NCBI GenBank assembly: GCA_022828595.1
Contig: JAKGHH010000004.1
Location: 49,836,922 to 49,900,921 of the forward strand
Reading direction: 5' to 3'
Source: Nelumbo lutea
Lineage: Eukaryota; Streptophyta; Magnoliopsida; Proteales; Nelumbonaceae
DNA length: 64,000 nucleotides
Part shown: positions 34,955-45,275 of the stretch, in pieces
Layout of the letters: every line of letters starts with the position of its first letter
Position numbering within the stretch: the first letter of the stretch is position 1
Program-made: the position numbers and the translations under genes
The notes under the pieces: model-generated
What the model was told of the DNA's origin: nothing
The model's database searches: none
The model's input: the letters and a program-made list of their open reading frames with translations, nothing else

Positions 34955-35240
34955 GTGTGTCACTCACCTCGAGGGCAGATAGACCATGATCAGTCTTGGT
35001 GCCGGTGGTGATGCAACTGATGACCAGGCCGTGCTTTCGGACTCCCCTGTACCACTCCGGTCCAATCCTCTTGAGCTTTACATTGGTGAAACCAACCTTC
35101 TCGAACCACCAGAGGTAATCTTCTTCTTTAGGAAACAGCATCCAGATGTCTGCGAAGAATTTTGAAAGCCAGAAAGTCGGATAAAAAGGGCCTATGATAC
35201 ACGCCTTTCCTCCCTTCTTCAGCACCCTATAAGCCTCTGC
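34955..35240 (-). pseudogene. VTE3-like MPBQ/MSBQ methyltransferase exon
   Basis: The frame reads 'GIAEAYRVLKKGGKACIIGP', then 'FYPTFWLSKFFADIWMLFPK', 'EEDYLWWFEKVGFTNVKLKR' and 'IGPEWYRGVRKHGL', ending at a GTGAGT donor at about 34962. This is the C-terminal third of the chloroplast inner-envelope methyltransferase that methylates the ring of plastoquinone and tocopherol precursors. It covers the post-motif methyltransferase strands; the SAM-binding N-terminal part and transit peptide are absent. The exon itself is open, the least decayed fragment here, suggesting recent capture. Confidence 0.85.
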
Positions 35241-35299
35241 GATCCCTCTCAAAATTACATATTACAATCTATTAGGCCTCCCTAGTAAGAAGGAACCCC

Positions 35300-35500
35300 T
35301 ACATACGCCGATTGATGTTGTCCGTGTAGAACAGATTGCCTTTGTGTGAGAGAGATAGAAATAGAGAAAGAGAGAGAGAGAGGGACGACTGAGAGAGACT
35401 ACTAAGCGAGAGAGGGATGACTGCAAGAGAGAGAGAGAGCGGGAATAAAATGAAACGTGAAGAGGAAGAGGGGCGGGTGAGCTTTAATCTCGACTGATCT
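35300..35500 (-). promoter_or_regulatory. CT-rich leader-like tract inside the transposon end
   Basis: On the minus strand a run of CTCTCT and TTCCTCTTC motifs lies between the CACTA-like subterminal repeats and the VTE3 exon. Such pyrimidine tracts are typical of plant 5' untranslated leaders. It could serve transcription through the captured exons. This is inferred from position and composition only. Confidence 0.35.
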
Positions 35501-35629
35501 TTAGGGGCAGTCGCTTGATCTCTAGTGGCAGTTTTTAATCGACTGCCTCTAAAGATCAATATTTTTAGCGGCAGTCCCCATATAGCCTGGTTGAAAACTG
35601 CCGCTAGTAATATATTTTTTTGTAGCGCT
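35470..35629 (-). mobile_element. CACTA-like (En/Spm) terminus with subterminal repeats
   Basis: Reading inward on the minus strand, the end is CGCTACAAAAAAATATATTAC. It is followed by AGCGGCAG, CTGCCGCTAAAA, AGAGGCAG, CTGCCACTAGAG, CTGCCCCTAAAG: a set of 8-12 bp inverted subterminal repeats with consensus CTGCC(G/A/C)CTA(A/G)A. This matches plant CACTA ends (CACTACAAAAAA...), with the first bases changed. The cognate end is not certain; 2399-2452 is a candidate. Confidence 0.7.
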
Positions 35630-36269
35630 AAATAATTGCATTAGTAGATTGCATCCCCACTAGTAAATTCTTATTTTGCATTTGTTATTAGATAGTTTCA
35701 CCATCAATCGTTTAGTTTGCTAGTTCTGCATAGCTTCCTTAATCACTTAGTGTCATTCTTCAATCTAATTTTAATGAAATACCATGCTTTCCAACATGTT
35801 ACATCCTTTCTTATTTCAACTTGTAATAAAAATGCTTTGTTTCAATCACAACCCCTACAAATTAGCTAGTTGTTTGCGTAATTTATTCATCTTTTCTTGT
35901 ATGATTTAATATGTTTCATTTCTAAGTTCTTTTTGGTAAATTTCATTTCTCTCATGTCTTGATAAAATTATATGTGTGTGTTAATTAAAATTTCAAGTCC
36001 AAATTTATGAATAATCCTTGGAACATTGGTGAAGTAGAGGCCGGTTTAACTGGACGTGTGTGGGGTGCCTAACACCTTCTTGCACCATACCTTGGTCCCC
36101 GGACCCTAAGAATCTCATCTCCATTGGGCAACGAGTCACTAAGAAAGAAAATGTTTTTCTTGAAAAATATCAGGTTTTCCTAAATTTACAATTCCAAAAA
36201 TTTAGGTGGCGACTTCATCCAAATCCCATATCCAAATCCGTCCCTCCCTCTGGGTTGGGTAACCATAGA
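35630..36269 (+). repeat. 3' part of a gypsy 5' LTR
   Basis: The sequence leads to 'GGGGTGCCTAACACCTTC' at 36063 and 'AGGTGGCGACTTC' at 36205, then directly to a primer-binding site. Its 5' portion is missing or displaced by the transposon ending at 35629. Confidence 0.55.
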
Positions 36270-36287
36270 TGGCGACTCCACTGGGGA
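36270..36287 (+). other. Primer-binding site of gypsy element 2
   Basis: TGGCGACTCCACTGGGGA is a common primer-binding sequence of plant Ty3/gypsy elements. It fixes plus orientation for the element at 35630-42380. Confidence 0.7.
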
Positions 36288-36879
36288 TTTTCTAAGAGGA
36301 TCATACTCAAACAATCGAGTTCCAAGGGTATTTAATTAATTTTGGGCATGCACACATGATACACACACCTCACACATATTGCATTGCATCTTGTCCTTTC
36401 GACTCGACTATAGGCGACCCCTAGCATGACTGCTTAGGGACAACTGTCCTAGAAAGAGGAGGACCCTTCTCTCTTACCTCTGGCATATCCAACCACCGCT
36501 TGAATAAGGTTTGTGGCTCTTGATAAACGAGGTGAGACCTCAACAACATACCCAAGACTTGTCTTGAGGTATATGGGTAGCCCGACCCGACTAAGGTTCC
36601 CCTACACCCCTTAGGAGCCTATCGAAACAAACCCAAGCCCTTGCATGTAGTGCCTTAGCAACTACCCTTAGGAGTCCCAACTAGGCATTTTAGCACATTG
36701 GTACGTATTTGCATTTGGCTTTTACTTGCACTTAGTTCTTGTTGTCTGGCATCTTTCTTTTTGTTGCATTTGTATTCTTGTTTTATCATTGCTTAAGCAA
36801 GCAGGTAGGAGCAGTTGTGGGCTCACTCAAGTACAATTTTTCCTTTTCTTTCAAATAAAAGCCCACACAGCCCAAAACC
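36288..36879 (+). other. Leader of gypsy element 2
   Basis: Untranslated leader between the primer-binding site and the gag ATG at 36880. No open frame of note. Confidence 0.5.
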
Positions 36880-38609
36880 ATGGTTACAACACAAGGTCAA
36901 CCTAACCCAAGTATGGACTTCTCACAACACCTAACGGTTATTGAACTGATGTATCGGACCCATGTGGAAAAATTGCAAACTCAAATAGATCTGTTCAAGA
37001 GTGAAGTCAAACAACTCCGACGCAATGATCAGGTCCAACCCAACCAAGGGCAAAGCATTTAGGCCCAATCATCATGGGCCACATCTATGCTACTCCAACC
37101 CAACCAAGGGCTATACAACCAAGCCCACACTCCGTGGTCCCCGTGCTTTCCAATTCAGCCCAACCAAGGGCAGTTCACTCAATCCCAACCATCATGGACC
37201 TCATCCATGCCAATTGAGCCAAACCAGGGTCAAATCACTTAAGTCCAACCATCATGGGCCACATCTACGCTAGTCCAGTTTAACCAAGGGCAATACAATC
37301 AGAGCCAACCATTATGGGCTACATCTAGGCCAGTTCAGCCCAACCAAGGGCAAAATACACAAGCTCAACCATCATGGACCCTAGCTCAGCCCAACCAGGG
37401 GCAATAAAATCAAGCTCAACTTTCCTAAGCCCCATCAATGCCAATTCAGCCCATTCAAATCCATCCAAGGCAAGCTCAACCATCATGACCCACAATTCCA
37501 ATGCAACCCAGCTCAGGGAATTCTTGTCCAACCCATCCCTCACCAATGCCAATCCAGGCAAGCCAAGCCCAAGTCCCAATACAAGGGGCAACAATAGCCC
37601 AACCGATCCAGACCCGAACACCTTGGTCCTCTACTCCAACACATCCATCAACCCAAAATACCATGCAAGGGGCAACCTTCTTGCCTGTGGCTCAATCGGC
37701 CTAGGGTTGGACCAATGGTTAGACCGCATAGAACAAATGCTAAGCAAGTTGTAAGGCAACAACTTTGACTTAGTAGACCTTGACTTGACTATTGGAGATA
37801 GGCTACCTCTAGGATTTAAGTGGCCTGACATGGACAAATATGATGGGACAGGATGCCCAAGGGCCCACATCAGAATGTATCAACAAATATTAAGGCCCAT
37901 GGGCTTAACTGATGAGCTTCTAGCCCAATCATTCTTAAGGAGCCTAATTGGACATGATGCAATTTGGTTAATGAACACCAACCCTAGCCTAGTAAAGACT
38001 TGGTCAAGTTTAGTTGGCGCATTTGTCAACCACTTCTCGTATAACACAGACATCCTATTATCAAAGCGTAAACAATAATTGGTCAAGCAAGGAGTAGAAT
38101 AATCATTCACAAACTTCATAGCTAGGTGGAGGGCCCAAGCAGCCCAAGTCCTTAAGAGGCCTAATGAGGAGGGCCAAATTTCAATGGTGTTAAAGAGCTT
38201 GAATAAAGAATATGCTAGTAGATTGACTTTAACTTATCATCCTACTTTTCAAACCCTATTTTGTGCAGGTTGCCAAGTGGAAAGACTCTCTGATAACCGG
38301 TAATGCATCCACCATCAAGGTATCACTAGAAACTGACATCTCATCTGACAATGAGCAGATTGTAGATGTTGAGTCATTAGAAATCGAGATTGACCAACTA
38401 GGGTGTGAGCTCCAAAATCAAGCAGCAACCTATAGTACATCGCCTCCTAACAGTCAATCTCAACAAACAATTTGTGAGAATAAGTTGATCCAAACTCAAG
38501 AAGACCAACATCAAATTTATCCTCAAGGCCCAACAAAGTTGCAACAAGCCTACCAAGTCATCAGATCAGCACCATGCAACAAAAGAGCCAACAGTTTGAT
38601 CCCACCAAG
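36880..38609 (+). pseudogene. Gypsy gag, first part
   Basis: From the ATG at 36880 the frame gives 'MVTTQGQPNPSMDFSQHLTV' and a short coiled coil ('ELMYRTHVEKLQTQIDLFKS'). A 20-residue tandem repeat follows (37030-37420), then a Gln/Pro-rich region and the Retrotrans_gag-type domain (about 37785-38200): 'KYDGTGCPRAHIRMY', 'LLAQSFLRSLIGHDA', 'KTWSSLVGAFVNHFSYNTD'. Stops after KRKQ (38078) and in the repeats, plus frameshifts, disable it. A solo copia LTR interrupts it at 38610. Confidence 0.8.
37030..37420 (+). repeat. 60-bp minisatellite (20-residue repeat) in gag
   Basis: About six units begin 'CAACCCAACCAAGGGC' or close variants at roughly 60-base spacing. The encoded unit is approximately QPNQGQ-x-x-Q-x-QPSWATSMP. 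It is a low-complexity, Gln/Pro-rich extension of gag. Confidence 0.8.
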
Positions 38610-40547
38610 TGTTAAACAGTGTATGCCCTTAGCTCCAATCAAAATGATGTACCTTATGACATTTAATGTGAATGAATAAATTACATATTTGATTCATGTT
38701 ATTGTGGTGTGTTTCTGTGTAATACCCTTAAACTGGACACATATGAAACTTGTGTTAGTTTAGAATGTTCACAGCCGTTGGATAACTCTAGGAGATTTAT
38801 CTTGCCAAAACTAACACTGATGTGCCGCCAAGTTGGTTGGGGTGGCTTGTCTCATCTGTTAGGGCGAGACCTAAGGTACATGTAGTGTGGATTTTCGTGA
38901 AAACCCTGAACCGCACCAGAATTCCAATATTGCCCTAGACCTTGGAGATTGATGGGCAAAACTGGAATGTTACACCTAACCCCTAGATTCGATTATGATA
39001 CTGCACTAGGTGTCGAATTGGGTTGTCTTTCATATGTCAATCAATGAGATCCTTAGAGGGGGTCAAAACCTGGGTATGTTGGGACAGTTTGAGAATTCAT
39101 CCGAGTGGGTGATCATAGTGACAGAATCAGCCCATTTGTCAGACAAAGGTAATGATCAGGGATGCAATCTCTCTGATGGAAACCAAGACTGTCGGCAGCC
39201 GATTTCAATCATTTAAATTTATTTTGCAATATATATTTATATACAGATATATAAATATATTACGGTTACAAAATGTTTGCAAAATGTTTTAATTCCCGGG
39301 GTCCATGTGAGCAGAGAGTGCAACACTATTCCTTATAGCCGAGGGAGAGGTCCGCTCTTAACGGGTAGTGTTTGATCATTATGGGCTGAGAGGTTAAGTG
39401 TAAGACCATTGAGGGTAATACCTGATGGGCTAATCTTGCATCTACCCATAGTCCCTGGGTTTTTATAAGGTGGCTTGGCCCAGGGACCACTTACTGTAAG
39501 TGTTGGGCCCATTAAGAGCCCATGGTATGGGCTCAAGGGTTCACTGCCTATAACAGTGTATTCGGCCAGGCCTTGTAACAAAGGCTAGGATGAACCCATG
39601 TGACTGATGTGTAGATCAATGTTTGGGTCCCACGCCATACAAAGAAACCCAATTGGGCAGCAGTTTGAAAGGTTAATGAACACATAGACTTATTGGGCCT
39701 AAAGCCCATTTCAAACTGCTCTAATTTGATTAGTTAAAGAAAGGGGTGGATCTGGGATTGGATTAGTAGATGGGATAGAGAGTTATCCCTATCCACTCAG
39801 AGAGTCCAGATTTAAATATAGATTTGGATATGGAAACCTCCTAATGATATTAGGAGAGCTTATCTAATCTGCAGATAAGATAATGATCTATCATTATCAC
39901 TTAAAGAGAGTCCATATTCAAATAAGGATTTGAATTAGGAAACTCCTAATGGGATTAGGAGTTGATTTCTTTAAGTCTATAAAAGGAGGAGGGGGCAAAC
40001 CATTCGAAACATCTCAAAACCCCAGACATCAGATCTTAGATCACACAGAGAGAAGACAACAACATTGTGACTACGCTATCTTCTCCCTATGTTCTCCTCC
40101 AGTTGCCGCCAATTGCCAGTTCGATCTCCATTCTTGTAGGAGCTATCAAGAATAGTTCTTGATATCAGTCTTTGGAGAAAGGCTGATCTGAAGTCGTGCT
40201 CACAGCCTCCATTGAATTCTTGCTGAAGGGTTTGGTTCTTGGAAAGAACACTGTTGATTCTGCTCCACCCTACACTGTCATCTTGAGTGGGAGCAGTCTT
40301 TGGAGATTTCTTTGGGCGTGAACACCTTCATTGGGAGTTACTGCTACTCTGTATCAGGTATATCCCTCTCCTATCCTTTGGTTTCAGATATGCTCCGGTT
40401 CTTGGTTCAAGATTGATTCTTGAAAATGAAGATTTTCTAAAGTAGGGAATGTGATTCCCAGATGAGAGAGAGAGAAATTTTTTTTAAAATTTGCCCAACC
40501 TACCTGCAGGGTTCGGCCATCCATATAATGAATCTCTCATCCCTTCA
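38610..40547 (+). mobile_element. Solo copia LTR (1938 bp), TSD CCAAG
   Basis: Starts TGTTAAACAGTGTATGCCC, ends CTCTCATCCCTTCA, and is flanked by ccaag at 38605-38609 and 40548-40552. The gypsy target reads 'CCACCAAG|TACAT', and the second copy of the target at 41360 shows the empty site. It is the same family as LTRs at 15115, 47280, 51386 and 62067. It contains a TATA-like 'CTATAAAAGG' near 39977. Confidence 0.95.
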
Positions 40548-42380
40548 CCAAGTACATCAAGCCCATCCAATCAGTGGAAGTTGTATCAAAGGCTAAAGAA
40601 GACAAGGCTTTTGAACCGTCCTAACTCATCAAGCCGATTCAAATCATGGAGGTTGAGTCATTAGAAATCGAGTTGAACCAAATAGGAAGTGAGTCCTAAC
40701 TCACCTCCAAACAGTAATCATCAACAAACAATCTATGAGGATAAGTTAACCCAAGCCCTAGAAGACAACAATCAAGTCAATCCTCAAGGCCCAACAAAGG
40801 AGCATCAAGCCCTACCAAGTCATCACGTCAGCACCTTATAGCTAGACCTGTTCATGGGCCGGGTGGCCCGACAGGCCTGCCCCGCCCGGCCCGACCCCCG
40901 GACGGGCTTGAACATGCTTATAGGCCCGCGGGCATAAATTCGGGCCAAAAAGCCCGACCCGCAATAAATTCAAGCCGGGCTCGAGTTTTGTCAAAATAGC
41001 CCGGCCCGACCTAATATTAAACTTAAGATTAGTTATGTTATTATATCGATTTGAATAAAATTTTTTATTTAAGAATGTAAAATTGTGTTTTAAAATATAA
41101 AAGAAAGGGAAAAATACCATCTTGTAGGTCCATTGTTCATTTAAATAGAAAAAAAATATTATCTGAATTTTTAATTCTAATTTGAATAGGGAAAATTGTT
41201 TTTTTTTTTTTCAATTAGGTTGGGCTTCGGGCTCGAGCTCGGGCTCGGGCTCGGGCTCGGGCCTAGTATATTTTCATTAGTGGCAAGTGAAAGCTCGGCC
41301 CAAGCCCAACCCAGCCCGGCCCATGAACAGGTCTACTTATAGCAAAAGAGTCAACTATTTGATCCCACCAAGTACATTAGGCCTATCCAGTCTACGAAGG
41401 TGTTATCAATAGCCAAGGAAGATGAGGCTTTCGATCCGACAAAACTCATCAAGCCGATCCAAAGGTTAGGAGAAGAACCCCCCAAATTGGTAATGCACAT
41501 TATCACTGTGATGCAACAGAAAACTGAAGAAGATCAACCGTTAGATCCAACTCAATTCATCAAGCCCATAAAGCAGATAAGCATCAACAAACCATATCAA
41601 AAAGAAGAACATAATGTGCAATCCGTCCAAATAGACTTAAAATAAGGTTTTATTGCTTCAATTCCAGTGATTACCACAAACCGGAGGCACGAAAATCTTA
41701 GTACAGGTCTAGACCAGGGGCAAAGTTCTACCCTAGAATCTCAGCAGGCCACCTATGAATTTGGTATAGGAGATCAACATGGTACGAAACAAGACATAGA
41801 CATATGGCATGGTACATGAAAATTAGAGCAAGTTTCAAATTGGATTTATCAAGAACTCATCATTGAATCAGAAGGTCAACATGGTGCATGGAAAGAAAAG
41901 CTAGAATTAAAGCAAGCTGACCTAGAGCCCATCTCAAACACTGAGACAGAAGACTGGCATGACATAGGGCAAGTAAATCAAGAGAGTCAACAGAACAATC
42001 TAGAGCCTAGACTCATCATAGAAATAAAAGATTGGTAGGGAAAAAGGCAAGGAAAGAGAAGCCAAAACTAGGTTGACCAAGACCCCACCATTGACAAAGA
42101 ACCAGAAGGCAGTAAACATCAAGAGTGGGTCAACCATGACTCTAATCCGCCTAACTTGGGGGTAACTGACAACTTGAGTCAAGAGATGCAACATGGAACC
42201 CATCATGCAGAATGGGCTAGCCATGACTTGGATCAGTCTGATCTTGAGCCCATTTATGACTCAAATGCAGAAAAAATGACTCTCGATCTCTGACAAAAAA
42301 TTAAGCAAATCAAGATTCTCCTAGGCTAGACTAATTCAGATCTTGTCATTAACCTGGACATCAAGGTAGAACTCTTGAAT
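40548..42380 (+). pseudogene. Gypsy gag and spacer, continued
   Basis: After the solo LTR the gypsy sequence resumes, with 'VVSKAKEDKAFEPS' and a duplicate 'VLSIAKEDEAFDPTKLIKPI' near 41400. A hydrophilic, acidic Gln/His-rich region follows (for example 'NHDSNPPNLGVTDN' near 42130), with several stops. No protease or reverse transcriptase follows, so the element is truncated at about 42380 by AT-rich DNA. Confidence 0.6.
40843..41335. mobile_element. hAT-like MITE, TSD CTTATAGC
   Basis: Perfect terminal inverted repeats TAGACCTGTTCATGGGCCGG are flanked by the identical 8-bp cttatagc at 40835-40842 and 41336-41343. The interior is GC-rich at the ends (repeated GGGCTCG and CCCGGCC blocks) and AT-rich in the middle. 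There is no transposase. An 8-bp duplication and this TIR fit hAT-derived MITEs. A second copy lies at 62915-63393. Confidence 0.95.
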
Positions 42381-42473
42381 CACTATTTATTTGAGTTTCA
42401 CTATTTATTTAATAATTATATTTATATTTGAATTAAGAAATTGAATTATTTAGTAATAATACTATTATTAAGA

Positions 42474-42556
<83 letters not shown>

Positions 42557-43430
42557 GTAATTAATTTGTTATAATTAATGTTTTAGTTAATTAATGAAAT
42601 AATAATTGCATTTATAATTAATTTATTTTATCAATATTGTATAATTGAAATTTTTATAATTTGACTTTGACTAAATCAAATAAATATTGGATAATAATAA
42701 TATTATTAATTATAATTACTGATAATAATTAGTAGTAAATAATTATTAGTAATATATTAATAATACTTTATTAAATATAAAACCAATAATAATAATAGTA
42801 GCAATAATAATTATAATATTATTAATATTAAGTAATAATAATAGTATTATTATTATTATTATTAAGTAATAATATATTTTTATTACGTACATACTTAATA
42901 ATATTTTAATAATTATTAACAGAGAACAATAATATTAATAATATAACATTACTGATATAATTATCATTAAATAATTATTCATTATTATAAATATTAAATA
43001 ATAATTATTATTTAATTATCAATTAATTATTATTAATTAATATGGATATTAAATAATTATTATTAACATCGCTATTAATTATCAACATTTAATTAAATCA
43101 GGTTTGGTTTAAAAACAAACTTAATTAATGTCACTTATTATTAACATCATTATTAATTATGAGTAATTAAATATAAGTACTTGTTATTAATTATTAGCAT
43201 TTAATCAAACCGGATTTGGTTTAAAAACAAACAGATATAATTAACATCTTTATTAAGTATCAGTAATTAATTATATATACACAACTAAACTGGATTTGGT
43301 GTAAAACCGAACCGATTTAATAAGTTATGATAAAAACAGTAAATCCGCAAATATTGGGCAGACCCGACCCGAAACAATATCTGTCACCTTTACCCGACGT
43401 GAATACGCGCATGCTGTGATCACAGCCAAA
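42381..43430. other. Very AT-rich tract
   Basis: Dominated by ATTATT/AATAAT strings. A diverged tandem block 'TTTGGTTTAAAAACAAAC' plus 'ATTAACATC' occurs at about 43100, 43210 and 43290. No coding potential seen. Confidence 0.5.
42473..42554. repeat. Palindromic (AAT)n-(ATT)n microsatellite
   Basis: About 16 AAT units run directly into about 11 ATT units, giving a perfect inverted repeat of the shorter arm. Confidence 0.95.
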
Positions 43431-43434
43431 ACAT

Positions 43435-43760
43435 GACCAGTGGCAACTTCATAAGCAACAATGTATGAGCCTCTCGGTCACCGGCGGCCAAAGGTAAATG
43501 ATCGCCTGTAGTCGGTGAACTCATCAGATATTAATGAAGAGCCGGTGGTCGCCTGTATTAAAAAAAAAGGTACATCCCCTGTTTGGCTGAAAGTCGACCA
43601 CCGACGGTTTCATAAATATCACCATATGAGCCTCCCAGTCACCGGCGGCCGGTGATGTCATTAGATATTAATGAAGAGCCGGTGGTCGCTTGTTTTTTTA
43701 AAGAAACATCCCCTGGCTGAAACTCGACCACGGGCGGCTTCATCTACATGGAAGGTATGA
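43435..43760. repeat. Tandem duplication, about 160-bp unit
   Basis: 'ATGAGCCTC.C.GTCACCGGCGGCC' and 'ATATTAATGAAGAGCCGGTGGTCGC' occur twice (about 43467 and 43625; about 43530 and 43662). A third partial copy of 'CCCGGCCACCGGCAGCC' follows at about 43765. It lies upstream of the RDR1-like pseudogene. Confidence 0.75.
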
Positions 43761-44030
43761 CGATCCCGGCCACCGGCAGCCACACATAAATGATCGCAAG
43801 TGGCCGGCGGAGAGTGCAGTAGATCCCTAATAAATTTTTATAATACCATTAATGCCCTTCGAATAAAAGAGTATAAGGTTTTGCCCATTGACACAATCTT
43901 CTCTGCAACCAGCGGCGGTTTCTCTCCTTTAGCGAACATTGAGGTAAGATTTCATTCATGGCGGAGTGTTCTCCTTCTATTCACTGCGATTTATACTCTT
44001 TTCCTTCATCTCCTCACTGTGATTTATCGT

Positions 44031-44375
44031 CTCCTTCATCTTCTCACTGAACCAATGGCGGGTGTCATTCCAGCGACGGCGATCTATTACCGGCGGTTGA
44101 AATCGCAATAGGTTGGTGTTTTAGATGGACTGCTATTGGTGTTTTTTGACTCCCAGATGTTTTGTTTGAGAACCAGTATATGTTTTCCCCTGTTTCATAG
44201 TTAAAATCAATTTCTTGTCTCCTTCATCTTCTCACTGAACCAGCGGTGGGAGTCATTCTAGCAGCGGCGATCTATTACCAGCGGTCGAAATCGCAGCAAG
44301 TTGGTGTTTTAGATCAACTGCTATTTTCGTTTTTTGACTCTCAGATGTTTTGTTTGAGAATCAGTAAATAGTTAA
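44031..44375. repeat. Tandem duplication, 188-bp unit
   Basis: 'CTCCTTCATCTTCTCACTGA' begins at 44031 and 44219. 'GCGATCTATTACC' and 'CAGATGTTTTGTTTGAGAA' recur at the same spacing. Probably a duplicated leader or first-intron segment of the following pseudogene. Confidence 0.85.
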
Positions 44376-44468
44376 AGTCTGATTTCTTTCCCTAAAAAAT
44401 AGTCAAAGGGACTAATAGCATGTCTTACTCTGATTTCCATCCATTCAATCAAGCACGCGATTGAACCT

Positions 44469-45275
44469 GTGAAGTGGTTGGGAAATCAATACAGGACGTA
44501 TCAGAAGACATCGAAGAATGTTCCTAAGACGCCTCGGGTTTGGTTGGGCACTCGCGTAGTTCATCTTCGCAGAGTTCAAATTACCCCTTGTAAGGTTTAC
44601 TTCTATGGTCCAGAACCCACTCTTTCCAATCTTGTTTTACACCATTATCCTTAAGAGATTGATAACTTTATCCGTGCTTCATTCGTTGATGAAGAGTTCG
44701 ATAAAATCTCTCCAACGGACTTGTATTTGTCACGTAAATCTTCTACAAGTGATGATGACAGATACATGGGAATTTATAGAAGGATACTTTCTGTTTTGAA
44801 AAATGATGTAGTAATCGGTGACAAGAAGTTGAGTTTCTTGCCTTCTCATCAAGTCAGCTGGGAGAAAATTCTGTGTGGATGTTTGCTTCAACGAATGAGC
44901 TTTGTGCAGATAGCATCAGAGAATGGATGGGCGATTTTCGTAGCATAAGAAATGTGGTAAATTTTGCAGCAAGGCTGGGTCAGTCTTTCGGTTCATCCAT
45001 TGGAACATTGATTGTGAATAGCGATGAAATTGAAGTTATTCCTGATGTGGGGATTGAAGGAGAGGATGGAACCAAATACGTTTTCTTTGACGGAATTGGC
45101 AAGATTTCTGTTGAGTTTGCACGCATAGTGGCAGCTAACTGTAATCTCAAGGATTACTCCTTCTGCCTTCCAAATTCGGTATGCAGGTTATAAGGGTGTT
45201 GTAGCCTTGGACCCAACATCTACAAGGAAGCTATCTTTGAGGCCAAGCATGGCCAAGTAATGCTGGGTTTCATCA
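44469..45275 (+). pseudogene. RDR1-like RNA-dependent RNA polymerase fragment
   Basis: Three frames together read 'VQITPCKVYFYGPEPTLSN', then 'FIRASFVDEEFDKISPTDLY', 'GIYRRILSVLKNDVVIGDKK', 'VWMFASTNELCADSIREWMG', 'KYVFFDGIGKISVEFARIVA' and 'GYKGVVALDPTSTRKLSLRP'. This is the region before the catalytic centre of plant RDRs, closest as I recall to RDR1, which makes double-stranded RNA for silencing of viruses and transgenes. The catalytic DxDGD region is absent. Damage includes a stop replacing Glu after 'LVLHHYP', frameshifts near 44860 and 45165, and an abrupt end after 'PSMAK'. No introns are visible in the fragment. Confidence 0.85.

Noticed and set aside
27525..35240. The gene fragments considered as one or more functional host genes
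   Set aside because: The proteins are unrelated, each is only a small part of its family length, and several carry stops, frameshifts or lost splice sites.
37030..37420. Regularly spaced repeats considered as a CRISPR array
   Set aside because: The repeats are contiguous coding minisatellite units in gag with no unique spacers, in plant DNA.
37325..37664. Minus-strand glycine/leucine-rich frames
   Set aside because: They are the antisense of the Gln/Pro-rich gag repeat region.
40842..41120. Minus-strand frame with Arg/Pro/Gly-rich end, also plus-strand 63112-63384
   Set aside because: Both lie inside the hAT-like MITE and reflect its GC-rich terminal repeats.
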